Assembly (NCBI GenBank): GCA_963817465.1
Contig: CAWFOP010000014.1
Location: 124,001 to 188,000, forward strand
Origin: CAMPKL01 sp963817465
GTDB lineage: Bacteria; Acidobacteriota; Terriglobia; Bryobacterales; UBA6623
Reading direction: 5' to 3'
DNA: 64,000 nt
The notes beneath the pieces were generated by a model. That model was not told the DNA's origin. It did not search any database and worked only from the letters and a program-made list of their open reading frames with translations. The position numbers and the translations under genes were made by a program. Below are positions 10,928 to 18,369 of the stretch, in pieces. Every line of letters begins with the position of its first letter. Position 1 is the first letter of the stretch.

Positions 10928-13480
10928 TTACTCGTGACGTAATACCTCCAATGGTTTACGATCAAGCACTCGGAAGGTTGCCAGACGGCCCGCGACAGTC
11001 GCAATGACGGCTGTGGCGGCAATCGTCGCCAGGTTCGGAAGCCAGGCGAACTCGTATTGCGCGTCGAGCACCCGCTCGAGCAGGAGCGCGGAAAAACCGG
11101 AAGCCAGCAAACTTCCCATCAGACCAGCCGCCAATCCCAAGACCAAAAATTCCACGGAAAATATCCGTGCGACCCGGCGCCGCGTGGCGCCCAGTGTCTT
11201 CAGTATCGCCGTTTCTCGGATGCGCCGGAAGCGGGTCGCCATCACGCTCGACGTCAAGATGATCACCCCCCCGAGAATGGTGAACGCGGAGACGAACTGG
11301 ACGACCAAGGCGATCTGATCCACCACCTGCTGCACGATACTCAATACGTCCGCCGCATTGATGACGAGGACGGTCGGAAAGCGCTCGAAGGCGTCACGCT
11401 GCAGATCGACCGCCTTGTCCGGCGCGATTCGGACGCCGCCGAAATAAACGGCCGGCCGCCCTTCGAGCGCCTCGCGGTTGAGCACGAAGGCCGCCGACGA
11501 AGTGGGCCGAATCGTCTCGACGCGGAAGATCGCTTTCACGGTCGCGGTCACCCGCTCCGCCCCGACCAGCCAACGGATCTCGGATCCCAGGTCGATCCCC
11601 AGGGTCTCTGCTGCGTCTTCGCGAACAGCGGCGTAGTTGCGGTCGGGCGACTCCTTCCACCAGGACCCGCGCAATACCTCCATCTCTTGCGGCCGCTCGT
11701 CGAACCAGCTCAGGCCGCGCGTACCGCGAAAGCGCCGCGTGCTGTCGTCGAGTTGCATGTCCTCTAGAGGAATTCCGTCGATCGTCTCCAGCCGCGCGGC
11801 CACGGACGGAATCAACTCGACCTTGTCCTCGACCCCCGGGTAGCTCTCGAGCATCCGCAGCAAGTCGTCGCGTTCCGCATTGGTCACGTTGACCAAAAAG
11901 ACGTTCGGCATGTCGGGCGGAGCGCTGCGCGCCATCTGCGTCAGCACCGAAGACTGGATGAGATAGACCGACAGCGTGAATGTCACGCCGACGCCCAGCG
12001 CCACCAACACGGCCTCGGCGTGGACCCCGGGCCGGTGCAGGTTGGCGATGCCGTGCCGCAACGCCGTGGGCAGCCGAAACGGCAGCCACCCGGGCAGCTT
12101 TTTGAGCACGCGCAGCAGCGCCCACGCTGTCGCCGCCAGCACAACCAGGCTAACCAGCAGACCGCCGGCGAACCACAACCCCAGCCTCGCCGAATCCCCC
12201 AACCAGGTCGCGACCAGCGCCAGGCCCAGGACGATGACGGCTCCCGCGCCGAGCGACGTCCGGCGCTCCGCTAAGCGCTCGCGCCAGCCCTTTCGCATGG
12301 CTTCCATGTCTCGCCGGAAGATCAACGCCGGCTTGATGCGGCGAATGCTCAGCAGCGGCGGCAGGCTGAACAGCAGAGTCGTCAACACGCCGATCGAAAA
12401 GGCCTGCAGCGCCGCGACCGGCTGCCAATGAAGGTCCGGCGCCGACGGGAAGTAGTTCGCGATCAGCCGCGGCGCGCCCGCCTGCGCGAGAAAGCCCGCC
12501 AACAGCCCGAGCAGACTGCCGGCGACGCCAAGAGCAAGCGTCTGAATCAGGTAGATGCGAAGGATCTGGCTCGACCGCGCGCCGACGCACTTCATGATGG
12601 CGATCGTGTCGAGCCGTTGCTGCAGATGCGAATACATCGCCATCGCGACGCCCAGCGCCCCCACGATCATCGCGATCAAGCTCACCAGGCTGAGAAAGTT
12701 CGTAGCCCGGTCGAGCCCGCGGCGAATCGTCGGGTGGGTCTCGCGATAGTCGGCGATCCAGTATTTGCGGAACTTCTTCTCGAGCTCGGCGCGAGCCTGT
12801 TCGATCGTGATGCCCTCGGCCGGCATTTTGAACAGATAACGCTGCGCTGCGCGGCTCCCCAAAGCAATCAGGCCGCTGCGATCCAGGGCTTGGCGGCTGA
12901 GCATGACACGCGGCCCCACGTTGAGGCTCCCGGTCATGCGGTCGGGTTCCACGAGGATGACTCCGCCGACGCGATAATCCGCCCCGCCCAAGCGCACGCT
13001 GTCGCCGACCTCGACTCCCAAGCGCAGCAGCAGATCGTCGGTCACGATCACCGTTTTGTCGTCGAGCAAGTCCTCGAGATTCGCGGGCGGGCGCGTCTCG
13101 ATGCGGCCATAGAAGGGATACTTCGAGGGATCGACCGCCTTCACCGAAACCATCAACGGCCGCGACGTCGTGTCGGACGACATCATCGAAACCGTTTCGG
13201 TGATCCAAGTTTCCTCGGCGCCTCCGGCCGTGATCGCGTCGAGAGCCGCCTGCTCCTCGGCGTCGGGCTGGTGATACATGCGCACCGTCAAGTCCGCCGC
13301 CATCAACTTCCGCGCGTCACGCAGCAGCATGTCGCGAAACGAGCTCGAAAAACCGCGCACGCCGCTCAGCGCCCCGACGCCCGCCGCCACGGCGAAAATC
13401 ACGAACAGGAACTTGCCCGACGAGGCGCGCGACTCGCGCCAGGCGATCTTGAAGGCGTTGCGCCAGACTCGGCCGTTCAT
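10928..13480 (-). CDS. ABC transporter permease, YbbP/FtsX-like
   Basis: 850-residue inner-membrane permease with two FtsX-type membrane modules: an N-terminal segment (about 22-42), a large periplasmic region, a three-helix block around 255-375, two central helices, a second periplasmic region and a final three-helix block at the C-terminus. This layout matches YbbP, the permease of the family described as involved in lysophospholipase L1 biosynthesis. The ATPase gene lies four bases upstream in the same operon, and a TesA-like esterase is divergent next to it, the same arrangement as tesA-ybbA-ybbP in Escherichia coli. The transported substrate is not known. Confidence 0.9.
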   Translation of the reverse strand: MNGRVWRNAFKIAWRESRASSGKFLFVIFAVAAGVGALSGVRGFSSSFRDMLLRDARKLMAADLTVRMYHQPDAEEQAALDAITAGGAEETWITETVSMMSSDTTSRPLMVSVKAVDPSKYPFYGRIETRPPANLEDLLDDKTVIVTDDLLLRLGVEVGDSVRLGGADYRVGGVILVEPDRMTGSLNVGPRVMLSRQALDRSGLIALGSRAAQRYLFKMPAEGITIEQARAELEKKFRKYWIADYRETHPTIRRGLDRATNFLSLVSLIAMIVGALGVAMAMYSHLQQRLDTIAIMKCVGARSSQILRIYLIQTLALGVAGSLLGLLAGFLAQAGAPRLIANYFPSAPDLHWQPVAALQAFSIGVLTTLLFSLPPLLSIRRIKPALIFRRDMEAMRKGWRERLAERRTSLGAGAVIVLGLALVATWLGDSARLGLWFAGGLLVSLVVLAATAWALLRVLKKLPGWLPFRLPTALRHGIANLHRPGVHAEAVLVALGVGVTFTLSVYLIQSSVLTQMARSAPPDMPNVFLVNVTNAERDDLLRMLESYPGVEDKVELIPSVAARLETIDGIPLEDMQLDDSTRRFRGTRGLSWFDERPQEMEVLRGSWWKESPDRNYAAVREDAAETLGIDLGSEIRWLVGAERVTATVKAIFRVETIRPTSSAAFVLNREALEGRPAVYFGGVRIAPDKAVDLQRDAFERFPTVLVINAADVLSIVQQVVDQIALVVQFVSAFTILGGVIILTSSVMATRFRRIRETAILKTLGATRRRVARIFSVEFLVLGLAAGLMGSLLASGFSALLLERVLDAQYEFAWLPNLATIAATAVIATVAGRLATFRVLDRKPLEVLRHE

Positions 13481-13484
13481 CGCG

Positions 13485-14231
13485 TCAACGGTCCCTGGAG
13501 GCCTCGACGCCGATCTCCGCCGTCGAGGCTTCGAAGGCCGACGTGAGCTCGTCTGAAACGATGCGTCCGTCCATGAGGGTGATCACGCGGTCGGCCTGGC
13601 GCGCCAGTGACGCGTCGTGCGTGACCAACACCAGCGTCGCGCCCTCGCGGCGATTCAGCTCCAGCAGCATTTCGAGCACATGCGCTCCGTTGGCGCTGTC
13701 GAGGTTGCCCGTCGGCTCGTCGGCGAGGATCAGGGGCGGCCGGCCGACGAACGCGCGAGCGAGCGCGACGCGCTGTTGCTCGCCTCCCGACAACTGCACC
13801 GGATAGTGGTCGTAGCGCTGCGAGAGGCCGACATCATCCAGCAGCTTGCGCGCGCGGTCGAAGCTTCCGTCGCCTTCTCCGATCAGGTCCAGCGGCAGCA
13901 AGACGTTCTCCTCGGCGGTGAGCGTGGGAACGAGCTGATACGACTGGAAGACGAAACCGATCTTGCGCGCCCGCAGCAGCGCCATCGCGTCTTCGTCCAG
14001 ACCGCTGATCGCGGCGCCGTCGATTGCGACATACCCGGCCGAGGGCGAGTCGAGGCCGGCCAGCAAGCCCAGCAGCGTGCTCTTGCCGCTGCCGGAAGGG
14101 CCCTGGATCGCGACGAACTGGCCGCGCGGCACCGCGAAGTCGACGCCGCGCAGGATTTCGACCTCGTGGGTGCCGCTGTGGATGCGCTTCTCGAGTCCGC
14201 GCACCTCGAGAATGGGCTGGGAATTCGACAC
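13485..14231 (-). CDS. ABC transporter ATP-binding protein, YbbA-like
   Basis: 248-residue ATPase of the LolD/MacB/YbbA class. Walker A is GPSGSGKST (about 41-49), the signature is LSGGEQQRVALARA and Walker B is LILADEPTG followed by NLDS, a combination typical of this class. The GTG start at 14231 lies 31 bases from the divergent esterase gene, leaving little room for two promoters. It is expected to power the permease immediately downstream. The C-terminal extension after DELTSAFEAS is not conserved in the class as far as I know. Confidence 0.92.
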   Translation of the reverse strand: MSNSQPILEVRGLEKRIHSGTHEVEILRGVDFAVPRGQFVAIQGPSGSGKSTLLGLLAGLDSPSAGYVAIDGAAISGLDEDAMALLRARKIGFVFQSYQLVPTLTAEENVLLPLDLIGEGDGSFDRARKLLDDVGLSQRYDHYPVQLSGGEQQRVALARAFVGRPPLILADEPTGNLDSANGAHVLEMLLELNRREGATLVLVTHDASLARQADRVITLMDGRIVSDELTSAFEASTAEIGVEASRDR

Positions 14232-14262
14232 GGAGGGCTTACGAAATTTAGTATGGCATTTA

Positions 14263-14961
14263 GTGAAAGCGTCGCTTCCAGTCGCTCTGGCGCTGCTGGC
14301 GTTGTCGTGCTCGAGCGCACCCGCACCGGAGGCGAAGCGCCCCGCCGAGGCTCGCCCGGCCCCGGCCGAACAACCCAGTCAAGCGCCGTCCGGCCCCACC
14401 ATCATCGCCTTTGGAGACAGCCTGACCGCCGGCTACGGCCTTGGTCCGGGAGAGTCGTATCCGGCGCGGCTCCGGCAGGAGTTGCAGCGCCGCGGCCTCG
14501 ACTACAACGTAGTGAACGAAGGGGTCAGCGGCGACACGACGGCCGCCGCCCTGGCGCGGGTCGATTTGGCGCTCGCCCATCCCGACGCGGTCCTGGCGAT
14601 CATCGCCGTCGGTGCGAACGACGGGCTTCGCGGGCTGCCGATCGACGGGATGGAGTCCAACATCCGGGCTATAATCAAGCGTTTTCAAGACGCGAGCGTC
14701 AGGGTCGTGCTCGCCGGCATGCGGCTTCCTCCAAACTTCGGCCCGGACTATGTTTCGGCCTTCGAGGCCGTCTATCCTAAGCTCGCTCACGAGCTCGACG
14801 TACCGCTCATGCCCTTCTTGTTAGACGGCGTCGCCGCCCATCCGGAGCTCAATCAAGACGACGGGATTCACCCGAACGAGAAAGGGGCCGTGATTGTCGC
14901 GAAGTCAGTGGCTGAATTCATCGCGCCGCTGCTCGAAAAGCCGGCGGAGCGTGCAAAATGA
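14263..14961 (+). CDS. tesA: TesA-like GDSL esterase / lysophospholipase, probable lipoprotein
   Basis: 232-residue SGNH hydrolase. The GTG start at 14263 gives a lipoprotein signal with lipobox LALSC and a Pro/Ala-rich linker. Block I is FGDSLTAGYG with the nucleophile Ser, the block II Gly is in VNEGVSGDTT, block III is GANDG with its Asn, and block V is DDGIHPN with the catalytic Asp and His. TesA-type enzymes cleave acyl esters and lysophospholipids in the periplasm; here membrane anchoring is predicted. The conserved divergent pairing with the YbbA/YbbP-like transporter supports the assignment. The start has no strong ribosome binding site, so it may be wrong by some codons. Confidence 0.85.
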   Translation: MKASLPVALALLALSCSSAPAPEAKRPAEARPAPAEQPSQAPSGPTIIAFGDSLTAGYGLGPGESYPARLRQELQRRGLDYNVVNEGVSGDTTAAALARVDLALAHPDAVLAIIAVGANDGLRGLPIDGMESNIRAIIKRFQDASVRVVLAGMRLPPNFGPDYVSAFEAVYPKLAHELDVPLMPFLLDGVAAHPELNQDDGIHPNEKGAVIVAKSVAEFIAPLLEKPAERAK

Positions 14962-15479
14962 CACGAAAGAGATCAATGTGGCTATTCGGACTGTTGGTGG
15001 CCCCGGTGGCGGTCTACGGCGCCTTGGCGGCGGTGAAGGGCCGCAAAGAGGCTCTCGCCACTTTATTCGGCGCCGTCGAGCGCGAGCCTGTGAATTTTGG
15101 AGCGCTTGTCCTGAAACCGACGCCGAATCAATATCTCGTTTGCCCCGAAGGCCTTTGCAGCGCCGCAGCGAACGCGACGTCTCCGGTCTTCGACGTTCCC
15201 GTCGACAAACTGGAACAAACTTGGCTGGACTTGATGCAGGATGAACCCAACGTCAGTCAGGTCGGCGAGGGACCGGAGCCGCGGCAGTACGATTTCGAGG
15301 TCCTAACGCCTCTGGTCCACTTTCCTGACACGGTGACGGTGCGCTTCCTGCCGCTTGACGGCGAGCGCTCGACGCTCGCCGTCTACAGCCGGTCGCACTA
15401 CGGGAAGTCGGACTTCGGCGCGAACCACAAACGCATCAAGAACTGGATGGCCGCGCTCGAGGCGCGTGTCACTCGCTAG
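14958..15479 (+). CDS. DUF1499 family protein
   Basis: 173 residues. ATG overlaps the stop codon of the esterase gene (ATGA), so the two are translationally coupled. There is an N-terminal membrane anchor or signal (about 5-25), then a domain matching DUF1499 in its typical end: short strands leading to STLAVYSRSHYGKSDFGANH, then KRIKNWMAAL. In this family that terminal motif (SRSxxGxSDFGxNxxR) is the hallmark. The function of DUF1499 is not established; coupling to an esterase is the only clue here. Confidence 0.8.
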   Translation: MTRKRSMWLFGLLVAPVAVYGALAAVKGRKEALATLFGAVEREPVNFGALVLKPTPNQYLVCPEGLCSAAANATSPVFDVPVDKLEQTWLDLMQDEPNVSQVGEGPEPRQYDFEVLTPLVHFPDTVTVRFLPLDGERSTLAVYSRSHYGKSDFGANHKRIKNWMAALEARVTR

Positions 15480-15501
15480 AGTCGGATGAGCCGACGGGGC
15501 G

Positions 15502-15750
15502 CTACTGCGCGTCGTCGCGACTGTACTTTTCGCGGATATCTTCCGGCAGGCGGTGCTCTTCCGAGCGCAGGAAATCGAGTTGGGGGAGGCCGACATCGGC
15601 TGGATCGATCGTTTCGATCGGAGCGCCGCTCTCGGTGCTCTGATCCTTCTCTTTCGCTCGGATTTCGCGGCGTTCCAACTTCTCGCGGCGCCGCTGCCGC
15701 TTCGCTACTTCACGTTGACGTTTCTGGAAGGTCGTACTGGGTCTTGCCAA
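15502..15750 (-). CDS. Small charged protein, duplicate of 15860-16108 (copy 1)
   Basis: 82 residues from a TTG start at 15750, fixed by a strong Shine-Dalgarno AAGGAGG six bases upstream. It has an N-terminal basic helix (ARPSTTFQKRQREVAKRQRR), likely a coiled coil, then an acidic C-terminal half (APIETIDPADVGLP, EEHRLPEDIREKY). It clearly derives from the same ancestor as the neighbouring gene. Such FQKRQRE proteins are annotated as conserved hypotheticals in several phyla; no function is assigned to my knowledge. Each copy has its own extended -10 promoter. Confidence 0.78.
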   Translation of the reverse strand: MARPSTTFQKRQREVAKRQRRREKLERREIRAKEKDQSTESGAPIETIDPADVGLPQLDFLRSEEHRLPEDIREKYSRDDAQ

Positions 15751-15799
15751 AAATACCTCCTTGCAGGCGGTGGATTTTGGAGCCGGCGCTCCACACCAC

Positions 15800-15808
15800 A
15801 GTATAGCA
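15800..15808 (-). promoter_or_regulatory. Extended -10 promoter of small protein copy 1
   Basis: On the minus strand the sequence reads TGCTATACT, an extended -10 (TGn plus TATAAT-like) about 50 bases before the TTG start. The same element, TGCTATAGT, stands at the equivalent place before copy 2, which supports both. Confidence 0.55.
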
Positions 15809-15859
15809 CGCTCGACAAGCGTTATTTCAGACACAGGGGTCCGAATTCCGGACGGATCG

Positions 15860-16108
15860 CTACTCCGCGCCGCCCTGATTGCGCGGATACTTCGAGCGCT
15901 CGTCGGGAGGAAGTCGATTCTCCTCCGAACGGATCGAATCGAGTCCGGGAAGGCCCAAGTCGGCGGGATCGATAGCCTCGATGGGCGCGCCGCCCGACTC
16001 GGCGGACTGAACCTTACGGTGCTCCCTTTTCTCGTCTTTGAACTTGCGCTTCTCGCGTTTAGCAAGCTCGCGTTGACGCTTTTGAAAGCTGGTGCTGGGT
16101 CTAGCCAA
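15860..16108 (-). CDS. Small charged protein, duplicate of 15502-15750 (copy 2)
   Basis: 82 residues, TTG start at 16108 with a GAGGAAC ribosome binding site. It shares the ARPST-FQKRQRE N-terminus and the GAPIEAIDPADLGLP, SEENRLPPDERSKY tail with copy 1. The N-terminal half is a strongly basic, probably coiled helix and the C-terminal half is acidic and Pro-rich. Function unknown. It lies 82 bases downstream of the radical SAM gene on the same strand but has its own likely promoter, so the neighbourhood need not mean a shared pathway. Confidence 0.78.
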   Translation of the reverse strand: MARPSTSFQKRQRELAKREKRKFKDEKREHRKVQSAESGGAPIEAIDPADLGLPGLDSIRSEENRLPPDERSKYPRNQGGAE

Positions 16109-16149
16109 TCGGTTCGTTCCTCGTCCGTCGTTCAGCCGTCCCGCTCCGC

Positions 16150-16158
16150 ACTATAGCA
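16150..16158 (-). promoter_or_regulatory. Extended -10 promoter of small protein copy 2
   Basis: The minus strand reads TGCTATAGT 42 bases before the TTG start, parallel to the element before copy 1. No clear -35 is visible, as is usual for extended -10 promoters. Confidence 0.55.
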
Positions 16159-16190
16159 GATTGAAGCCTCAAACCCCCGCCAGACAGCGT

Positions 16191-17261
16191 TTAGACGGAC
16201 GCCGCGGCGCCCTTCACGGGCGCCGGCTGATAGACGCAGCGCGGCTCCTCGGCCATGTGATCTCCGGTCACCGCGAACGCCCGCGCCCGCGACCCGCCGC
16301 ACAGATTGTGGTACGAGCAGACGCCGCATTTGCCTTGGAGCTGCGAACTGTTCCGTAGCTGACGGAACAGCGGCGCGTCGCGGTAGACCTCGAGCAAGGA
16401 GTCCGTGCGCACATTGCCGGCCTTGAGCGGCAGGAAGCCGCTCGGAAAGATGTCGCCCGTGCGCGAGATGAAGACGAACCCGCGCCCCGCATTGACGCCC
16501 CGCATTCGCGACATCGGCCCCGCGTGCGGCGCGGGGGCCGCATGCTCCTGTTGGCGCTTCCGGGCCGTGAAGCGGCGATAGTGCATCGCCTCGGTGGTCT
16601 TGACGACGAACGGCGCCGACTTCGACAACCGATACAGAAACTCGAAGACTTCCTCGTACTCCTCGCCCGTGAGCTCGTCTTCCTGCTTCCCGCGGCCGGT
16701 CGGAACCAAGAAGAACACGTCCCACATGGCGCATCCGAGGCGCTCGACGAAGCGGGCGATTTCACCCAGACGTTTGACGTTATGCCGCGTCACTGTCGTA
16801 TTGACCTGGGTCTCGAGCCCGATTCTTTGAGCTTCGGCGAGCGCCTCTTCCGCGATGGCGAACGATCCCGGCACACGGCGAAACGTGTCGTGACACTCCG
16901 CGTCGGGCCCGTCCACGCTGATGGACATCCGCGCTACGCCCGCCTCCTTGATCCGCCGAATCACATCGCTTGTCAGCAGCGGCGTGGCGGCGGGAGACAC
17001 TGTCGTGCGGATGCCCAGCGAAACGCTAAACTCCATCAATTCAAATAGATCAGGACGCTTGAGAGGATCGCCGCCGGTGAAGACCAGCAGCGGGTCGCCT
17101 GCGTCGCGAATCTCCCTGAGCAGCCTCTTGGCCTCCGCCGTATCCAGCTCGTCCGGATGGCGGTTCGGCTCGGCGGATGCGCGGCAATGCCGGCACTGCA
17201 AGTCGCAGGCCCGCGTCGTTTCCCAGATGACGAGGAAAGGAGCTTGATCGTAGGAGGTCAT
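16191..17261 (-). CDS. Radical SAM/SPASM protein (TIGR04053-like)
   Basis: 356 residues. The radical SAM cluster motif is Cys19, Cys23, Cys26 (CDLQCRHC), followed by GGDPL (SAM binding) and SVDGP. The C-terminus is a SPASM domain with CGVCSYHNLCGG and a further Cys in EEPRC, predicted to hold auxiliary [4Fe-4S] clusters. The order and spacing fit the TIGR04053 family, related to the heme-modifying AhbC/AhbD and NirJ proteins and to peptide-modifying enzymes. The substrate is unknown, and no heme d1 or peptide-precursor gene is recognised nearby. The start at 17261 (MTSYDQ) places the Cys motif at the usual distance; 17303 would add 14 residues. Confidence 0.85.
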   Translation of the reverse strand: MTSYDQAPFLVIWETTRACDLQCRHCRASAEPNRHPDELDTAEAKRLLREIRDAGDPLLVFTGGDPLKRPDLFELMEFSVSLGIRTTVSPAATPLLTSDVIRRIKEAGVARMSISVDGPDAECHDTFRRVPGSFAIAEEALAEAQRIGLETQVNTTVTRHNVKRLGEIARFVERLGCAMWDVFFLVPTGRGKQEDELTGEEYEEVFEFLYRLSKSAPFVVKTTEAMHYRRFTARKRQQEHAAPAPHAGPMSRMRGVNAGRGFVFISRTGDIFPSGFLPLKAGNVRTDSLLEVYRDAPLFRQLRNSSQLQGKCGVCSYHNLCGGSRARAFAVTGDHMAEEPRCVYQPAPVKGAAASV

Positions 17262-17333
17262 AGAGGCTGCTCGCAGAGGAGGTCGATGACCTCGAAACGG
17301 CAATCAAGGGGCCATTTTCCGCGCCTCGAAACC

Positions 17334-18359
17334 CTAAATGATCAGCATGCAGTCACCGTACGAGAAGAACCGGTAGCGCTCCTCGACCGCATGGCGATAG
17401 GCGGCCAGCGACAGCTCACGACCGGCGAATGCGGAGACCAGCATCAGCAGCGTCGACTCGGGCAGGTGAAAATTCGTCAGCATGGCGCCGACCGCCTGAA
17501 ACTCGAAACCGGGGTAAATGAAGATATCGGTCTCGCCCGAACAAGCCTGAATCCGCCCGTCTCCCCGCCGCACGGCGGTCTCGAGCGTTCGAACCGCCGT
17601 GGTCCCAACCGCAACGACCCGCTCGGCCCGTCTCAGGCTCTCGGCGGCCGGCGCGTCGACCTCGAAGACTTCCGAGTGCATGCGGTGGGCTTCGATTTCG
17701 TCGACGCGCACCGGCTGAAAGGTGCCCAGCCCGACGTGCAGGGTAATCTCGGCCTTCTCGGCCCCAGCCTCCTCGCAGCGGCGCAGCACCTCGGGCGTGA
17801 AGTGCAGCCCGGCTGTCGGCGCCGCGGCCGAGCCCGACTCCTTGGCGAACACGGTTTGGTAGCGGCCGCGGTCCTCGTCGCTGTCGGCGCGCTTGATGTA
17901 AGGCGGCAGCGGCATGTGGCCGATGCGCTCGAGAGTCTCGAAGAAGCCCTCCGGCGGCTGGAACTCGAGCGTGCGCAAACCATATTCGCCGCGATCGACG
18001 ATCGCGCCGGATAGCCCGCCGGGGAACTCCACGACCTCGCCCACGCGCATCTTGCGCCCCGGCCGCACTAAGGCCTCCCAGCGCATCGGCTCGTGCCCGA
18101 CGCGCTTGACCAACAGCACCTCGACTAGACCCGTCGCGCCGCGGCGCCGGCCGTAGAGCCGCGCCGGCAAGACGCGCGTATTGTTGAGAACCAAGCAGTC
18201 GCGGGGTTTCAAGTATTCCGGCAGGTCGAGGAATCGCCGGTCCCGCCAAGTCCCGGCCGCGCGATCGACGACCAGCATGCGCGAGGCGTCGCGCTCGGGC
18301 GGCGGCGCCTGCGCGATCAACTCTTCGGGCAGATCAAACGTAAAGTCGGAAAGCTTCAA
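17334..18359 (-). CDS. queA: S-adenosylmethionine:tRNA ribosyltransferase-isomerase
   Basis: 341 residues, the usual length for QueA, which transfers and isomerises the ribosyl moiety of SAM onto preQ1 in tRNA to make epoxyqueuosine. The N-terminus FDLPEELIAQAPPPERDASRM, the mid-motif SAAAPTAGLHFTPE, and the C-terminal MLTNFHLPESTLLMLVSAFAG are all family signatures. It starts ten bases after the NUDIX/MBL gene ends and is probably in one operon with it. No other queuosine gene is present in the window. Confidence 0.96.
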   Translation of the reverse strand: MKLSDFTFDLPEELIAQAPPPERDASRMLVVDRAAGTWRDRRFLDLPEYLKPRDCLVLNNTRVLPARLYGRRRGATGLVEVLLVKRVGHEPMRWEALVRPGRKMRVGEVVEFPGGLSGAIVDRGEYGLRTLEFQPPEGFFETLERIGHMPLPPYIKRADSDEDRGRYQTVFAKESGSAAAPTAGLHFTPEVLRRCEEAGAEKAEITLHVGLGTFQPVRVDEIEAHRMHSEVFEVDAPAAESLRRAERVVAVGTTAVRTLETAVRRGDGRIQACSGETDIFIYPGFEFQAVGAMLTNFHLPESTLLMLVSAFAGRELSLAAYRHAVEERYRFFSYGDCMLII

Positions 18360-18369
18360 CGCCGCGGGC

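Noticed and set aside
16191..17261. Peptide-maturation cluster around the radical SAM/SPASM protein with the small basic proteins as precursors
   Set aside because: The small proteins have their own promoters, no core-peptide-like C-terminus and no RRE or PqqD-like partner is nearby.
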